Source: Gammaproteobacteria bacterium
GTDB taxonomy: Bacteria; Pseudomonadota; Gammaproteobacteria; UBA6186; Azoamicaceae
Assembly: GCA_013288135.1 (NCBI GenBank)
Contig: JABDCL010000002.1
Location: forward strand, 142,956 to 206,955
Reading direction: 5' to 3'
DNA: 64,000 bases
The notes under the pieces are model-generated. The model saw only the letters and a list, made by a program, of their open reading frames with translations, was not told where the DNA came from and ran no database searches. Numbering within the stretch: position 1 is the stretch's first letter; each line of letters starts with the position of its first letter. Shown one piece after another: positions 19,192-29,823 of this stretch. A program made the translations under genes and the position numbers.

Positions 19192-20712
19192 CTATGTTCC
19201 CACCTTAGGTGCCTCACTCCTGGGTTTTTGAGGCATTTCCGCCACTGCTCCCATCGTCGATGATGAACTGTAAGATGTCCTGTTATCAACTGTAAGATCG
19301 GCTCTATGTTTATCATACTGAGTTGTTAGAGGACTATTTTGTTTAGTTGTATCATCCTTTTCCAATTTAGTTGTTTTATCCTTTTCCGCTTCCAGTTGTT
19401 TTTTGATTCTTTCTCGTAAATCATTCAGCATGTCGTATATACTTAGATCAGATTTCAACTCATTTAATAAGAACTCTATCACAGGTAAACGGGGCCCACT
19501 ACCAAGAGGTTCAGCCATGAATTGCCTTTGTTCAGGTGTCATTTCTTCCAGAGTCCGTGGATATGGGTACCGAAAAATCCCAGCTACAATAGTTCCATCG
19601 GATTCAACTCCACCAAAAGCGTGCTCAAAACAGCTTTTGTCTACATAAGTAAGAGGACAGCCTAATGCCGCCGCAAAAAAAACGGTAAAGTTAACAGGAA
19701 GGCTAAAGGTTCCTGGTAGACGAACCCTTTCTGCCACACCACAAAGCTCATGTAAAGCACGTTGCAGTTCAGTTTTCAAATCAGCATCGAGTCTTTCTTG
19801 TTTCATGGTTTTGCGTAAATTCTCTAGACATCTTGAACTATGAAAATCCATCACAGGTGTAAGCACCCGTCCAGATCCTGGTTTATTTTTTTTATGTGCC
19901 CTTTTTAAAAAATAATCTACCATCGTGATGACATCGTGCTCTGAACTTCCTGCTGTCATAAGCTCTCTTAGTTCTTCTGACATTTCTTTGATTGTGCATG
20001 GTAAGGGATCATTAAAAATCCCACCTACTATGGTTCCATCAGGTTCTACCACACCAAAAACACGTTCAAATTGACTGCGTAATTGAGAAGGGAGTGCGTC
20101 GTCCCGGAAATGTTCTGCTAGGCTTCGAAATTGTCTAAATGCTCTCTCAAGTGGTGTTCTCTGATCGTACCGAATTGTGTTCAACACATCTAATAACATT
20201 CTATCGTTATGAACACGAAAGTCCCGAAACTTCCCCGAAGAATAACCCCGGTGACTCCAAAACCCCAAACTTTCGACGACTTCACGTGGTAGTAAATGAC
20301 ATTCTTCTAAAAAATACTCCACGAATGTCCGTATTCCTCTAACTCCACTACTCTCCGCTAAAAAGAAATTGGTTTGTTCTGGTGTCATGTTTTTAATGGA
20401 TTCTGGAAATGGAGATTTAAATATACCATCAGTTTTTGTTCCATCAGGTGCAACTACTCCAAAAGCGTGTTCAAATTGACTTCTTTCTACTCGATCTCTG
20501 TATTTACCCCCAGGAGTTTTAGTCACAAGATGAGTATCGGAACGGAAATGCTCTGCCATTCTACAAAAATCCTCTAAAAAATCTTGCAATGGAGTTGGTT
20601 TTTTTTGAGTCAATCCAACAGTGGAACTAGAACTCGCAGTTTCAGCAGAAGTCGGTCTCTGTTCTGTCTCTAATTTTGTGTCTTTTTGTGTGTCTTCTTG
20701 TGTTGCAGCCAT
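19192..20712 (-). CDS. Unrecognised protein with three internal repeats
   Basis: 506 aa. I recognise no family. After a Thr/Ser/Gln-rich 40-residue start come three degenerate units of about 90-130 residues, beginning near residues 45, 190 and 315. Each holds a helix with AEHFR or AERVR, then FEHAFGVV-PDGT, GIF-P-P-TI-MTPEQ and a closing hydrophobic helix. The C-terminus is hydrophilic with many Thr and Lys. No signal peptide or membrane helix. A ribosome site AGGAG lies 8 nt before the ATG, and a good promoter lies at 20777-20805. The repeat design and isolation suggest a lineage-specific, possibly secreted effector, but no catalytic motif is visible. Confidence 0.75.
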   Translation of the reverse strand: MAATQEDTQKDTKLETEQRPTSAETASSSSTVGLTQKKPTPLQDFLEDFCRMAEHFRSDTHLVTKTPGGKYRDRVERSQFEHAFGVVAPDGTKTDGIFKSPFPESIKNMTPEQTNFFLAESSGVRGIRTFVEYFLEECHLLPREVVESLGFWSHRGYSSGKFRDFRVHNDRMLLDVLNTIRYDQRTPLERAFRQFRSLAEHFRDDALPSQLRSQFERVFGVVEPDGTIVGGIFNDPLPCTIKEMSEELRELMTAGSSEHDVITMVDYFLKRAHKKNKPGSGRVLTPVMDFHSSRCLENLRKTMKQERLDADLKTELQRALHELCGVAERVRLPGTFSLPVNFTVFFAAALGCPLTYVDKSCFEHAFGGVESDGTIVAGIFRYPYPRTLEEMTPEQRQFMAEPLGSGPRLPVIEFLLNELKSDLSIYDMLNDLRERIKKQLEAEKDKTTKLEKDDTTKQNSPLTTQYDKHRADLTVDNRTSYSSSSTMGAVAEMPQKPRSEAPKVGT

Positions 20713-20776
20713 CTTTTTTCTCCTAATAATAGAATTTAGTTTTGAAAATTAACTCATTTAACATTATTTCGTGAGT

Positions 20777-20805
20777 AATATAACATACCCCTAATTAGAT
20801 TGCAA
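20777..20805 (-). promoter_or_regulatory. Sigma-70 promoter for the three-repeat protein gene
   Basis: On the minus strand TTGCAA (20805-20800) is followed by a 17-nt spacer and TATATT (20782-20777), about 65 nt upstream of the ATG at 20712. This is the best-matching promoter I found for any of the lineage-specific genes. Confidence 0.6.
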
Positions 20806-20854
20806 TAAGTGTGTTCTGGATAATGTAGTAATCACAGAATCACAAAATAATTTT

Positions 20855-21175
20855 TTAGTTTTCTTCAGATTCTTTGGGGATCTTAATATCTTGATATTGA
20901 GCGATCTTAGCTTTTAATTTTTGACCTGCTTTAAATGTAACTACACGGCGTTCCTTAATGATTTTTGCTTCCCCAGTCTTTGGATTTCGACCTGGGCGAG
21001 CAGATTTATCACGCAAATAGAAATTGCCAAATCCAGAAAGCCTAACGTGATGCCCCTTTTCCAAGCTCAAACGAATTTCTTCAAATAAAAGATCAACTAA
21101 CTCCTTAGCAACCAGCTTATTGATATTTAACTCAAGCATTAAACTGTCAGCAATCTCGGCCTTAGTTAGAGTCAT
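20855..21175 (-). CDS. ihfA: Integration host factor subunit alpha
   Basis: 106 aa, HU/IHF fold. It begins [12 protein letters not shown] and has [24 protein letters not shown], the beta-arm signature of IHF-alpha, then [13 protein letters not shown]. It bends DNA as a heterodimer with IhfB. It follows pheT by 4 nt, the conserved gammaproteobacterial pheT-ihfA order. The C-terminal tail is acidic. Confidence 0.96.
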   Translation of the reverse strand: MTLTKAEIADSLMLELNINKLVAKELVDLLFEEIRLSLEKGHHVRLSGFGNFYLRDKSARPGRNPKTGEAKIIKERRVVTFKAGQKLKAKIAQYQDIKIPKESEEN

Positions 21176-21179
21176 TTAA

Positions 21180-23225
21180 TTATTCCCTTAAAACGGCTTG
21201 GAAGCGATTAACCAGCAAAGCAACAACTTCTTCGACCACTTCATTGACTTCATCTTCTACTAGAGTGCGCGATGGATGCTGTAAAATCAAGCTCAAGGCA
21301 ATACTTTTTTTGCCTAGCTCGATTCCTTTACCTTGATAGACATCAAACACAACTACATCCTGCAATAAATCCCATACACATTCTACAATAGCAGATTTAA
21401 GTTGATTGGCCAATACTTCTTGACCAACAATGACAGCTATGTCGCGTCGAACAGCTGGATATTTTGATAACATTTGAAATTTTGGGATCTCCGACTGTTG
21501 TAAAGTTGCAAGCTCTAATTCAAAAACAAAAACAGGTTCTTGTAAATCCAAAGCTTTGATTATCTTTGGATGAAGGGCTCCCATTACCCCTAATGTTTTA
21601 TTGCCCAGTAATAGCGTTGCAGCTTGTCCAGGTTGTAGAGCGGGATGATGTGATGCCTCACAATTTAAATATTCCAAACGACCTGATAATTTCACCAAAG
21701 CTTCTATATCTGCTTTCACATCAAAAAAATCTACACCTCTCGCAGTAGCCCCCCATTGCAAAGGATATAAATCACCGGTAGCAACCCCCGCAATAAGCAT
21801 TTTTTGTTCTAGCTTTTGATCTTCATTTTTAAAGCCTAATCCTGCCTCAAATAAACGCATTCTTGTTTGTTGACGACCTTGATTATACAAAACAGCCTGT
21901 AAAAGCCCTGGCCAAAGACTGGTTCGCATGGTTTGTAATTCTGACGAGATGGGATTCATCAAAGAAATAGAAGCACTCAAAGAATCAAATAATTCTAAAA
22001 GTTTGGGATCAATAAAACTATAGGTGATTGCTTCAAAATATCCTCGATCAATCAATGTTTTTTTACAGTGATCCAGTGAGATTTGATTCTCTGAAAGCGT
22101 ATCATAGACAAAATGAGAAACCGGATTTTCTGAAGGCAAACGATGATAGCCAAATACCCGTGCTATTTCTTCAATCAGATCGATTTCTTGTAAAAGATCG
22201 GCCCTAAAACTTGGAATTACTACTTCCCAACCAAAATCAGTAAGATGTAAGGTCATGCCTAAACGACTTAACAGTTCTACAATATCTTTGTCATTGAGTT
22301 CAACTCCCAATATTGCTTGAACTTTTGAACGACGTAACGAAACAGTAATATTTTTTGGCAGATGTGTGTCATCATAAAATTCAACAATAGGTCCCGCTGT
22401 TCCCCCCACGATTTCTAACAGCAGTTGCGTCGCCCGTTCTAAAGCTCTGGATTGTAATTCTCTATCGATCGTACGCTCAAACCGATAAGAAGATTCTGTT
22501 CTTAAACCTAAATGTCTGGCGGTTAAACGAATGTTGATGGGATTAAAAAAAGCACTTTCTAAAAAAACTGTTTTTGTAGCGGGAGTCACTGAAGAATCTA
22601 AGCCCCCCATAATACCCGCAATTGCCAGTGGTTTATTTTTATCGGCAATCACTAACATGTCGGGTTCTAATTTTATTTCTTGACCCTCTAATAAAATGAT
22701 TGTTTCACCGGGTTTTGCAAATCGTACGACAATTTCGGTATCAAGTTTTTTTAAGTCAAACGCATGTAAAGGTTGCCCCAATTCCAGCATGACATAATTA
22801 GTGACATCCACAACCGGAGATATAATTCTAATATCTGCTTGCTGAAGTCTTTTTTGCATCCAAAGCGGTGTTACAAGACTTCCATCGATATCTTTAATGA
22901 CACGTCCCACATAACGTGGACAAGCTTCTGGTGCTTCTACTCGAACAGGAAATTGATGATTCCCTTTTGGAATGAGTCCTAGAGTTTGAGGCGCTTGATA
23001 ATGCATCTGATTTAAAACGGCAAGTTCTCGCGCTATCCCTTCCATACTTAAGCAATCCCCCCGATTGGGTGGAATCTTAAGAGTCAGCAAGAAATCTTTA
23101 GGATCTGTTTCAATGCATTCTAAATTATCGATCTCAAGACCTGCATTGGTTAACTGATCTGCCAATTCAGTAATAGAAACGGGAGTATCAATATAAGTTC
23201 TTAACCAATGTTCGCTAACTTTCAT
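21180..23225 (-). CDS. pheT: Phenylalanine-tRNA ligase beta subunit lacking the OB-fold (B2) domain
   Basis: 681 aa versus about 795 in E. coli. It begins with the normal MKVSEHWLRTYID and LTNAGLEID, then passes within about 12 residues (ECIETDPKDFLL) straight to KIPPNRGDCLSMEGIAREL. In other bacteria some 110 residues of EMAPII/OB-fold tRNA-binding domain separate these blocks. The B3/B4 editing domain, B5, the catalytic-like module and the C-terminal FDX-ACB domain (KYPAVRRDIAVIV) are present. The frame is open throughout, so the loss is an in-frame deletion rather than a frameshift. It pairs with PheS as an alpha2-beta2 enzyme charging tRNA-Phe. Confidence 0.95.
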   Translation of the reverse strand: MKVSEHWLRTYIDTPVSITELADQLTNAGLEIDNLECIETDPKDFLLTLKIPPNRGDCLSMEGIARELAVLNQMHYQAPQTLGLIPKGNHQFPVRVEAPEACPRYVGRVIKDIDGSLVTPLWMQKRLQQADIRIISPVVDVTNYVMLELGQPLHAFDLKKLDTEIVVRFAKPGETIILLEGQEIKLEPDMLVIADKNKPLAIAGIMGGLDSSVTPATKTVFLESAFFNPINIRLTARHLGLRTESSYRFERTIDRELQSRALERATQLLLEIVGGTAGPIVEFYDDTHLPKNITVSLRRSKVQAILGVELNDKDIVELLSRLGMTLHLTDFGWEVVIPSFRADLLQEIDLIEEIARVFGYHRLPSENPVSHFVYDTLSENQISLDHCKKTLIDRGYFEAITYSFIDPKLLELFDSLSASISLMNPISSELQTMRTSLWPGLLQAVLYNQGRQQTRMRLFEAGLGFKNEDQKLEQKMLIAGVATGDLYPLQWGATARGVDFFDVKADIEALVKLSGRLEYLNCEASHHPALQPGQAATLLLGNKTLGVMGALHPKIIKALDLQEPVFVFELELATLQQSEIPKFQMLSKYPAVRRDIAVIVGQEVLANQLKSAIVECVWDLLQDVVVFDVYQGKGIELGKKSIALSLILQHPSRTLVEDEVNEVVEEVVALLVNRFQAVLRE

Positions 23226-23317
23226 TTATTTGCCTAAAAATTAAGAAACTATGAATAAAAACAATACTATATCGAATTTAAGATGTGGCAACAACTTACA
23301 CCTATATTTTTTTACAT

Positions 23318-24346
23318 CTACACTCTTTTGGCTGGTGCTGCCGATGCTCCCCTACTTTCCATTGCCATTGCTCTTTTTCTTTCGTCTCCAATTGCTATCG
23401 CCCTCTGCATAGCAAACTGAGCTGGTGTTAACATTGCGTCTTTTGCTAGAACAGCGTCTTGTAGTGTTATCCCTGCTTCCTTTGCTTGAATAGCTTCTTC
23501 TGAAGATAACTTTAACGCAGTTGCTAGAGCCATTTCTTCTGCACTTAATTTTACTTCAGGTGCAACCCCCATGCTGATAGCTAAACCCCTGGCTAACGCG
23601 GCATCATTCTCCATACGGAGTTCATCGTCGCGGAACTGTTGATCAATCCTAGCTAATTGATCAGCTTGCGTCGCAGCAGTTCGGTTTTGTTCTTTTTGAC
23701 GTTCTACTTTGAATTGCTCCAACGCAGTATCACGATCACGAATTTCATCTATGAATTGCTGAACTCTCTCATCAGGAAATTTACTTTTTAACCTTCTTAA
23801 ATTGGGTATCCATCCTTCAAGTTCCGCTTTACTCAAAATTCCTTCATTCCTATATTGATCAAGTTTTTTCAGAAATTTTTGTCCTATCTCAGACTGAAAT
23901 TTGATTTCTTCAGAAGCAAGTTTAGGTGCCACAGAAACAGGTGCCGCAGGAGCAGGAGCCGCAGGAGCAGGTGCCGCAGGAGCAGGTGCCGCAGGAGCAG
24001 GTGCCGCAGGAGCAGGTTTAGGTTCCACAACAACCCTTGAAGTAGTGTCTACAGAACCTACTACTGGAGTAGTCTCTACTGAAGTTTTAGGGTGCCAAGT
24101 TTTTAATTTGTGAGACAAATCTGCCAGCTCTTTAAGTGTTCTTTTATCTCCTAAAGAAGGTGAGTCTTTTAATGCCTGTAATTCATCATAATATTTCATC
24201 AATTGAAGAGCCCCGATCCACTTACCACCCTCCCACGATCGCTGATCATACTCATGTAAAAGTGCTAGTAAATCATCAATTTCTTTTTCTGCTTTGATTT
24301 TTGCTTGGACTTTTGTTTGAACATCAATAGGAAAATTAGCTGCCAT
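23318..24346 (-). CDS. Protein with tandem ubiquitin-interacting-motif-like helices and Ala-Pro hinge
   Basis: 342 aa from the preferred ATG at 24346, which has GGAG 6 nt upstream; an ATG two codons earlier touches that site. Residue numbers below count from the earlier ATG. An N-terminal helical region (1-90) is followed by an Ala-Pro linker (about 112-142; five near-identical 15-bp DNA units) and a second helical domain (145-245). Two or three UIM-like helices come last: DAALARGLAIS (250-260), EEMALATALKLSSEE (272-286, fitting L-x-x-A-L-x-L-S-x-x-E) and FAMQRAIAIGDE (313-324). UIMs bind ubiquitin in eukaryotes, so an effector role is inferred. No signal peptide. The gene sits between pheS and pheT. 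Confidence 0.65.
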   Translation of the reverse strand: MAANFPIDVQTKVQAKIKAEKEIDDLLALLHEYDQRSWEGGKWIGALQLMKYYDELQALKDSPSLGDKRTLKELADLSHKLKTWHPKTSVETTPVVGSVDTTSRVVVEPKPAPAAPAPAAPAPAAPAPAAPAPAAPVSVAPKLASEEIKFQSEIGQKFLKKLDQYRNEGILSKAELEGWIPNLRRLKSKFPDERVQQFIDEIRDRDTALEQFKVERQKEQNRTAATQADQLARIDQQFRDDELRMENDAALARGLAISMGVAPEVKLSAEEMALATALKLSSEEAIQAKEAGITLQDAVLAKDAMLTPAQFAMQRAIAIGDERKRAMAMESRGASAAPAKRV

Positions 24347-24475
24347 AAACATCTCCGTTAGTTAGAATTTAATTTTTGGTATTATTGCATTTATCAAGTC
24401 GATTGTAAAGCTATTTGGCTTGATTCTTAGAGAGCATTCTCTAAATTTAAGGTATACCCCTCATTTTTTGGATTT

Positions 24476-24557
24476 GTAGGGGCCGGTCCCGGTAGCCGGC
24501 CCATCAAAGAAATTATGGATATTAGGAACAGGGCCGGCTACCGGGACCGGCCCCTAC
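24476..24557. repeat. REP-like inverted palindrome pair upstream of the UIM-like gene
   Basis: Two 27-bp GC-rich palindromic units (24476-24502 and 24531-24557) lie in opposite orientation around a 28-bp AT-rich centre, a BIME-like layout. Each folds GGGCCGG/CCGGCCC around a short loop. They occupy the gap between pheS and the inserted UIM-like gene and match the pair at 19056-19128. Confidence 0.82.
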
Positions 24558-24579
24558 ATTTTGATCATTAGGGGATTTC

Positions 24580-25969
<1,390 letters not shown>

Positions 25970-25987
25970 AACACAATCCTCTTTATC

Positions 25988-26191
25988 TTAACCGTTAGGT
26001 AACATTTGTCGAATAGCTGCAACGTCACTGTCACTGACATTTTGCATGTGCCTTAACTGACGAACACGCTTACTGCTCTTCTTCGTTAAGATATGATTGC
26101 GAAAGGATTGGCGATGTTTATAACCACCACTCCCGGTTTTTTTGAAGCGCTTTGCAGCCCCTCGATTGGTCTTTAACTTTACCTTTGACAT
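25988..26191 (-). CDS. rpmI: 50S ribosomal protein L35
   Basis: 67 aa. [18 protein letters not shown] and [15 protein letters not shown] are the L35 signatures. It lies between infC and rplT in the conserved infC-rpmI-rplT order. Confidence 0.98.
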   Translation of the reverse strand: MSKVKLKTNRGAAKRFKKTGSGGYKHRQSFRNHILTKKSSKRVRQLRHMQNVSDSDVAAIRQMLPNG

Positions 26192-26229
26192 GATATCTTA
26201 CCCCGCAATTTAAAATTGTAAAAACAACA

Positions 26230-26751
26230 CTACTTTTTCTTGGGGGCTATTATCATCACCAATTGGCGACCTTCAAGTTTCGGGAAAAATTCAACTTTGC
26301 CACAATCGGCTAAGTCAGCTTTAACCCGTTCTAAAAGTTTGAGTCCCAATTCTTGATGGGTCATTTCACGACCACGGAAAAATACCGTGACCTTGACCTT
26401 TGCACCCTCTTCTAAGAAACCACGGAGGTTGCGTAGTTTTACCTCGTAGTCTCCAATATCTGTTCCTGGCCTAAACTTAATCTCTTTAACCTTCATCTGC
26501 TTTTGTTTTTGTTTGGCCTTAGCCTTTTCTTTACTTTCTTTGAAAAGAAACTTGCCATAATCCATGATTTGAACAACTGGGGGATCAGCATTGGGAGAAA
26601 TTTCAACTAAATCCAATCCCGCTTCTATTGCCATTCGCCGAGCTTCTTGTAAAGGGACAATATCTGTCTTACTTTTATCTTCTCCAATAACACGCACCAT
26701 GGGTGCTCGAATTTGTGCATTGATACGATTGCGCGTTTCTTTTCCGCTAAT
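26230..26751 (-). CDS. infC: Translation initiation factor IF-3 with AUU start
   Basis: 173 aa if initiated at the ATT at 26751-26749. The frame from there reads [17 protein letters not shown] and joins [22 protein letters not shown] and [13 protein letters not shown], matching the full IF3 N-domain; the first ATG (26700) would truncate it. GGGGAGG lies about 9 nt upstream, inside the end of thrS. The rare AUU start is the conserved device by which IF3 represses its own translation. The C-domain includes [17 protein letters not shown]. The gap to thrS is 3 nt. Confidence 0.95.
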   Translation of the reverse strand: MSGKETRNRINAQIRAPMVRVIGEDKSKTDIVPLQEARRMAIEAGLDLVEISPNADPPVVQIMDYGKFLFKESKEKAKAKQKQKQMKVKEIKFRPGTDIGDYEVKLRNLRGFLEEGAKVKVTVFFRGREMTHQELGLKLLERVKADLADCGKVEFFPKLEGRQLVMIIAPKKK

Positions 26752-26754
26752 AAG

Positions 26755-28677
26755 CTATTTCCTCCCCATTTGATCTCGGTGAGCAACCTCTAAAGAAAGT
26801 TTGTTAATAAACTCTGCTATAGGTAGGCTACCCAAATCTACCCCGTCTCGCGTTCGTACAGCCACTGACTGACTAATAACCTCACGGTCTCCAACGACCA
26901 ATAAATATGGCACACGTTGAATAGTATGTTCGCGAATTTTAAACCCAATCTTCTCATTTCTCAAGTCTTCTTGCACCCGAAACCCTTGTTCTTGTAAAGA
27001 TTTTACCACTTTAAGTGTAAAATCGGCTTGTGCATCGGTAATATTCATCACCACCACCTGAATAGGAGCTAACCAAACCGGCAACGATCCTGCGGTTTCT
27101 TCAACCAATACCCCTATAAACCGTTCTAATGATCCTAAAATGGCCCTATGCAACATGACAGGGGTGCGCTTAGAACTATCCTCAGCAATATAATGGGCTC
27201 CTAAGCGCTCTGGCATTGAAAAATCTACCTGCATCGTCCCACATTGCCAAACACGTCCCAGGCTATCTTTTAAAGCATACTCAATTTTTGGCCCATAAAA
27301 GGCCCCTTCTCCAGGACACAATTCCCAGGGTAAACCAAAATCCTGTAAGCCAATCTTTAATGCTTCTTCTGCTTTATCCCAACTCTCATCTGTACCTACC
27401 CTTTTTTCAGGACGTGTTGACAGTTTGATAATAATGTCCCGAAATCCAAAGTCATTATAAACTTGAAATAATAATTGATTAAAAGCAGCCACTTCCCCTT
27501 GTATTTGAGCCTCAGTACAAAAAATATGCCCGTCATCTTGAACAAAATTCCTAACTCGCATTAAGCCATGTAAAGCACCCGACGGCTCATAACGGTGGCA
27601 AGAACCAAATTCAGCCAACCGTAAGGGTAAATCTCGATAACTTTTTAAGCCTTGATTAAAAATAAGAATATGACAAGGACAATTCATTGGCTTAACGGCA
27701 AAATCTTGATCGTCTACTTTTAAGGTAAACATTTGCTCCCGAAACACTTCCCAATGCCCTGATCGTTCCCACAATACTCTATTGGCAATCTGAGGCGTTT
27801 TCACCTCTTGATAACCTGCAGCACGGACGGTCTTACGAATATAATGTTCAATGGCTTGATAAATAGCCCAACCCTTAGGATGCCAAAAAACCATCCCAGG
27901 TGCTTCTTCTTGCAAATGGAATAAATCAAACTTCTTTGCCAATTTGCGATGATCACGCTTTTCTGCTTCTTCTAAGCGGAGTAAATAAGCATCTAAATCT
28001 TTTTTTGCTGCCCACGCCGTACCATAAATGCGTTGCAACATTTCGTTTTTCGCATCCCCTCGCCAATAAGCACCGGCTACCTTCATCAATTTAAATATTT
28101 TAATTTTGCCCGTAGAAGGCACATGCGGGCCCCGACATAAATCAACAAAATCGCCTTGCTGATAAAACGATAAAGTCTCATCTCCTGGAATACTTTCAAT
28201 AATTTCAACCTTGTACGATTCCCCTTTCTTCTTAAATAACTCAATGGCTTTATCTCGAGATAAATAATAGTGTGTGACAGTGAGATCGTCTTTAACCAAC
28301 TCTTGCATTTTTTGCTCAATCGCTTGCAAATCTTCTGTGGTAAAAGGTTTATAAAATGCAAAATCATAATAAAAACCATCTTCAATCACAGGGCCAATGG
28401 TGACTTGCGCCTTCGGAAATAAAGATTGAACGGCTTGTGCCAATAAATGTGCACAGGAATGGCGAATGACTTCTAAGCCTTCTTTATCTCGTTCAGTAAT
28501 AATAGAAACAGCAGCATTTTGTTCAATAATATAGGAAGTATCAACCAATTTCCCATCAACACGACCTGCTAATGCTGCTTTTGCTAAATTAGCACCAATA
28601 CTGGCTGCAACTTCCTGTACAGAAACAGGATAATCAAAATTTTGTGTTTTACCATCTGGAAGTGTAATAACTGGCAT
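26755..28677 (-). CDS. thrS: Threonine-tRNA ligase
   Basis: 640 aa from the ATG at 28677 (GGAG 8 nt upstream), matching the usual 642. The 13-codon extension to 28716 only reads through a GTGTCAGACAC repeat. Domains: TGS (MPVITLPDG), the editing domain with [11 protein letters not shown], the class II core ([11 protein letters not shown] with a zinc cysteine, [15 protein letters not shown]) and the anticodon-binding C-domain. It is first in the translation operon. Confidence 0.97.
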   Translation of the reverse strand: MPVITLPDGKTQNFDYPVSVQEVAASIGANLAKAALAGRVDGKLVDTSYIIEQNAAVSIITERDKEGLEVIRHSCAHLLAQAVQSLFPKAQVTIGPVIEDGFYYDFAFYKPFTTEDLQAIEQKMQELVKDDLTVTHYYLSRDKAIELFKKKGESYKVEIIESIPGDETLSFYQQGDFVDLCRGPHVPSTGKIKIFKLMKVAGAYWRGDAKNEMLQRIYGTAWAAKKDLDAYLLRLEEAEKRDHRKLAKKFDLFHLQEEAPGMVFWHPKGWAIYQAIEHYIRKTVRAAGYQEVKTPQIANRVLWERSGHWEVFREQMFTLKVDDQDFAVKPMNCPCHILIFNQGLKSYRDLPLRLAEFGSCHRYEPSGALHGLMRVRNFVQDDGHIFCTEAQIQGEVAAFNQLLFQVYNDFGFRDIIIKLSTRPEKRVGTDESWDKAEEALKIGLQDFGLPWELCPGEGAFYGPKIEYALKDSLGRVWQCGTMQVDFSMPERLGAHYIAEDSSKRTPVMLHRAILGSLERFIGVLVEETAGSLPVWLAPIQVVVMNITDAQADFTLKVVKSLQEQGFRVQEDLRNEKIGFKIREHTIQRVPYLLVVGDREVISQSVAVRTRDGVDLGSLPIAEFINKLSLEVAHRDQMGRK

Positions 28678-29086
28678 AACTGTATCTCCGGGGTCAGACA
28701 CGGTGTCAGACACCATGCATAATAAAGGAGTTGAGGGTCAGATCCAAGAAGTTCACTACCTTAATTTTGCAAAGCGTATTGGGTCGAGCGTATGAACAGA
28801 CACGGTGTCAGACACCGTTGAAAGCACCATAGGGGTCACAAAGAAGTTCACTACCTTAATTTTGTATTAATTCTTATTTTTATGATAATTAGGCAACAGT
28901 TTCAACCGCCTTCAACCGCCTTCAACCGCCTTCAACCGCCTTCAACCGCCTTCAACCGCCTTCAACCGCCTTCAACCGCCAAAAAGCCTAAATCTTATAC
29001 CAAACAGAGTGCAACCCTCTCCCTCTAGGATGCATGTGTCAGACGCCTTAGGCTTGTTAAGTTTAACGCCTATGGACATCTGATTT
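28678..29086. repeat. Intergenic repeat cluster upstream of thrS
   Basis: Gene-free 409 bp. It contains GTGTCAGACACC-type palindromes at 28691-28715 and 28797-28819, with a variant at 29036-29048. It also holds two copies of a sequence ending AAGAAGTTCACTACCTTAA (about 28733-28770 and 28833-28865), related to the arm of the 56046-56106 palindrome. A 10-bp tandem array lies at 28901-28980. I see no gene. The thrS promoter must lie here but is not obvious. Confidence 0.75.
28901..28980. repeat. Eight perfect tandem copies of a 10-bp unit
   Basis: TTCAACCGCC is repeated eight times without error. One degenerate cluster of the same motif occurs at about 32240-32275, inside the island. The 10-bp period places each copy on the same face of the helix. 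No spacers, so not CRISPR. Probably a slippage-prone satellite. Confidence 0.95.
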
Positions 29087-29458
29087 TTATTGTGATTTTT
29101 CTTCAACATTAATGCACAACATGTTATTCACACCTGAACATTTAATAGTATGTCCTTCAAGAAATTGAATATTGAAAGCACTAACAATAATTTTATTGTT
29201 ATCTCTTAAAGAAATTTGATGATGTTCCTCTTTGAAGTAATCAATTATTTCAGCTCCCCCTTCTGCAGAAGTTGTTTTATAATAATCTGAATCAATAAAT
29301 ATTTGCAAGTTTGGCTTGACTTTAAAAAAGGAAATTTTAACTTGAACCCTATCAGGAAAGATTTCTAATTTGGGTGGTGCCGAAAAATTTTGCTTTTCTA
29401 TTGAAATAACGGATAAACTGCATAAAGAAGCCATTAACAAAATAATTAATTTATTCAT
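29087..29458 (-). CDS. Small exported protein of unknown function
   Basis: 123 aa. A hydrophobic start (LIILLMASLCSLSVIS) is a signal peptide or anchor. The remainder is beta-rich with two cysteines (KCSGVNNMLC) that could form a disulphide. No family recognised. It overlaps the end of the upstream membrane-protein gene by 4 nt (ATGA), so the two are translationally coupled and probably work together. Confidence 0.6.
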   Translation of the reverse strand: MNKLIILLMASLCSLSVISIEKQNFSAPPKLEIFPDRVQVKISFFKVKPNLQIFIDSDYYKTTSAEGGAEIIDYFKEEHHQISLRDNNKIIVSAFNIQFLEGHTIKCSGVNNMLCINVEEKSQ

Positions 29459-29823
29459 GCCTTAATTGTACATCTCTTATATTTAGCACAGAAGATCCAG
29501 ATTGAAAGTATAATCAAAGCAGCCACATCTAGATAAAACTGCCAAACTATCCAGGGCTTAATTCTAGTTAAATTGATTTCAGGCTTATAACGAAGATCTT
29601 GTGCAATTCCTAAAAGTTCTCCATACGCATTCAAACCAAGTATTAAAGCAACAACACTCATAATAAATGCCAGGACAGGAAAAATAAAAGAACAAAATTC
29701 CTTTTTTTCACTTTTATAGATGATAAAAGCTGATGCTGAAGCCAATAAAATGGAAAGATGCTGTAAATATGTGATATATTCCCTGCTGGTTTGTAAAAAT
29801 TCAGACATCCATAATTGTACCAT
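29455..29823 (-). CDS. Small three-helix membrane protein
   Basis: 122 aa with hydrophobic helices near 22-38, 44-65 and 95-112; the C-terminus is basic. GGAGAG lies 6 nt before the ATG. No family recognised. Coupled to the following exported protein by a 4-nt overlap. Confidence 0.6.
   Translation of the reverse strand: MVQLWMSEFLQTSREYITYLQHLSILLASASAFIIYKSEKKEFCSFIFPVLAFIMSVVALILGLNAYGELLGIAQDLRYKPEINLTRIKPWIVWQFYLDVAALIILSIWIFCAKYKRCTIKA

Noticed and set aside
21180..23225. Frameshift or pseudogene in pheT
   Set aside because: The frame is continuous and both joined blocks are in register; the missing domain is an in-frame absence.
23855..24113. Arg-rich and Ala/Gly-rich plus-strand ORFs
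   Set aside because: Opposite-strand readings of the Ala-Pro repeat of the UIM-like protein.
28901..28980. Possible CRISPR array
   Set aside because: The 10-bp units are contiguous with no spacers, and no cas genes are present.
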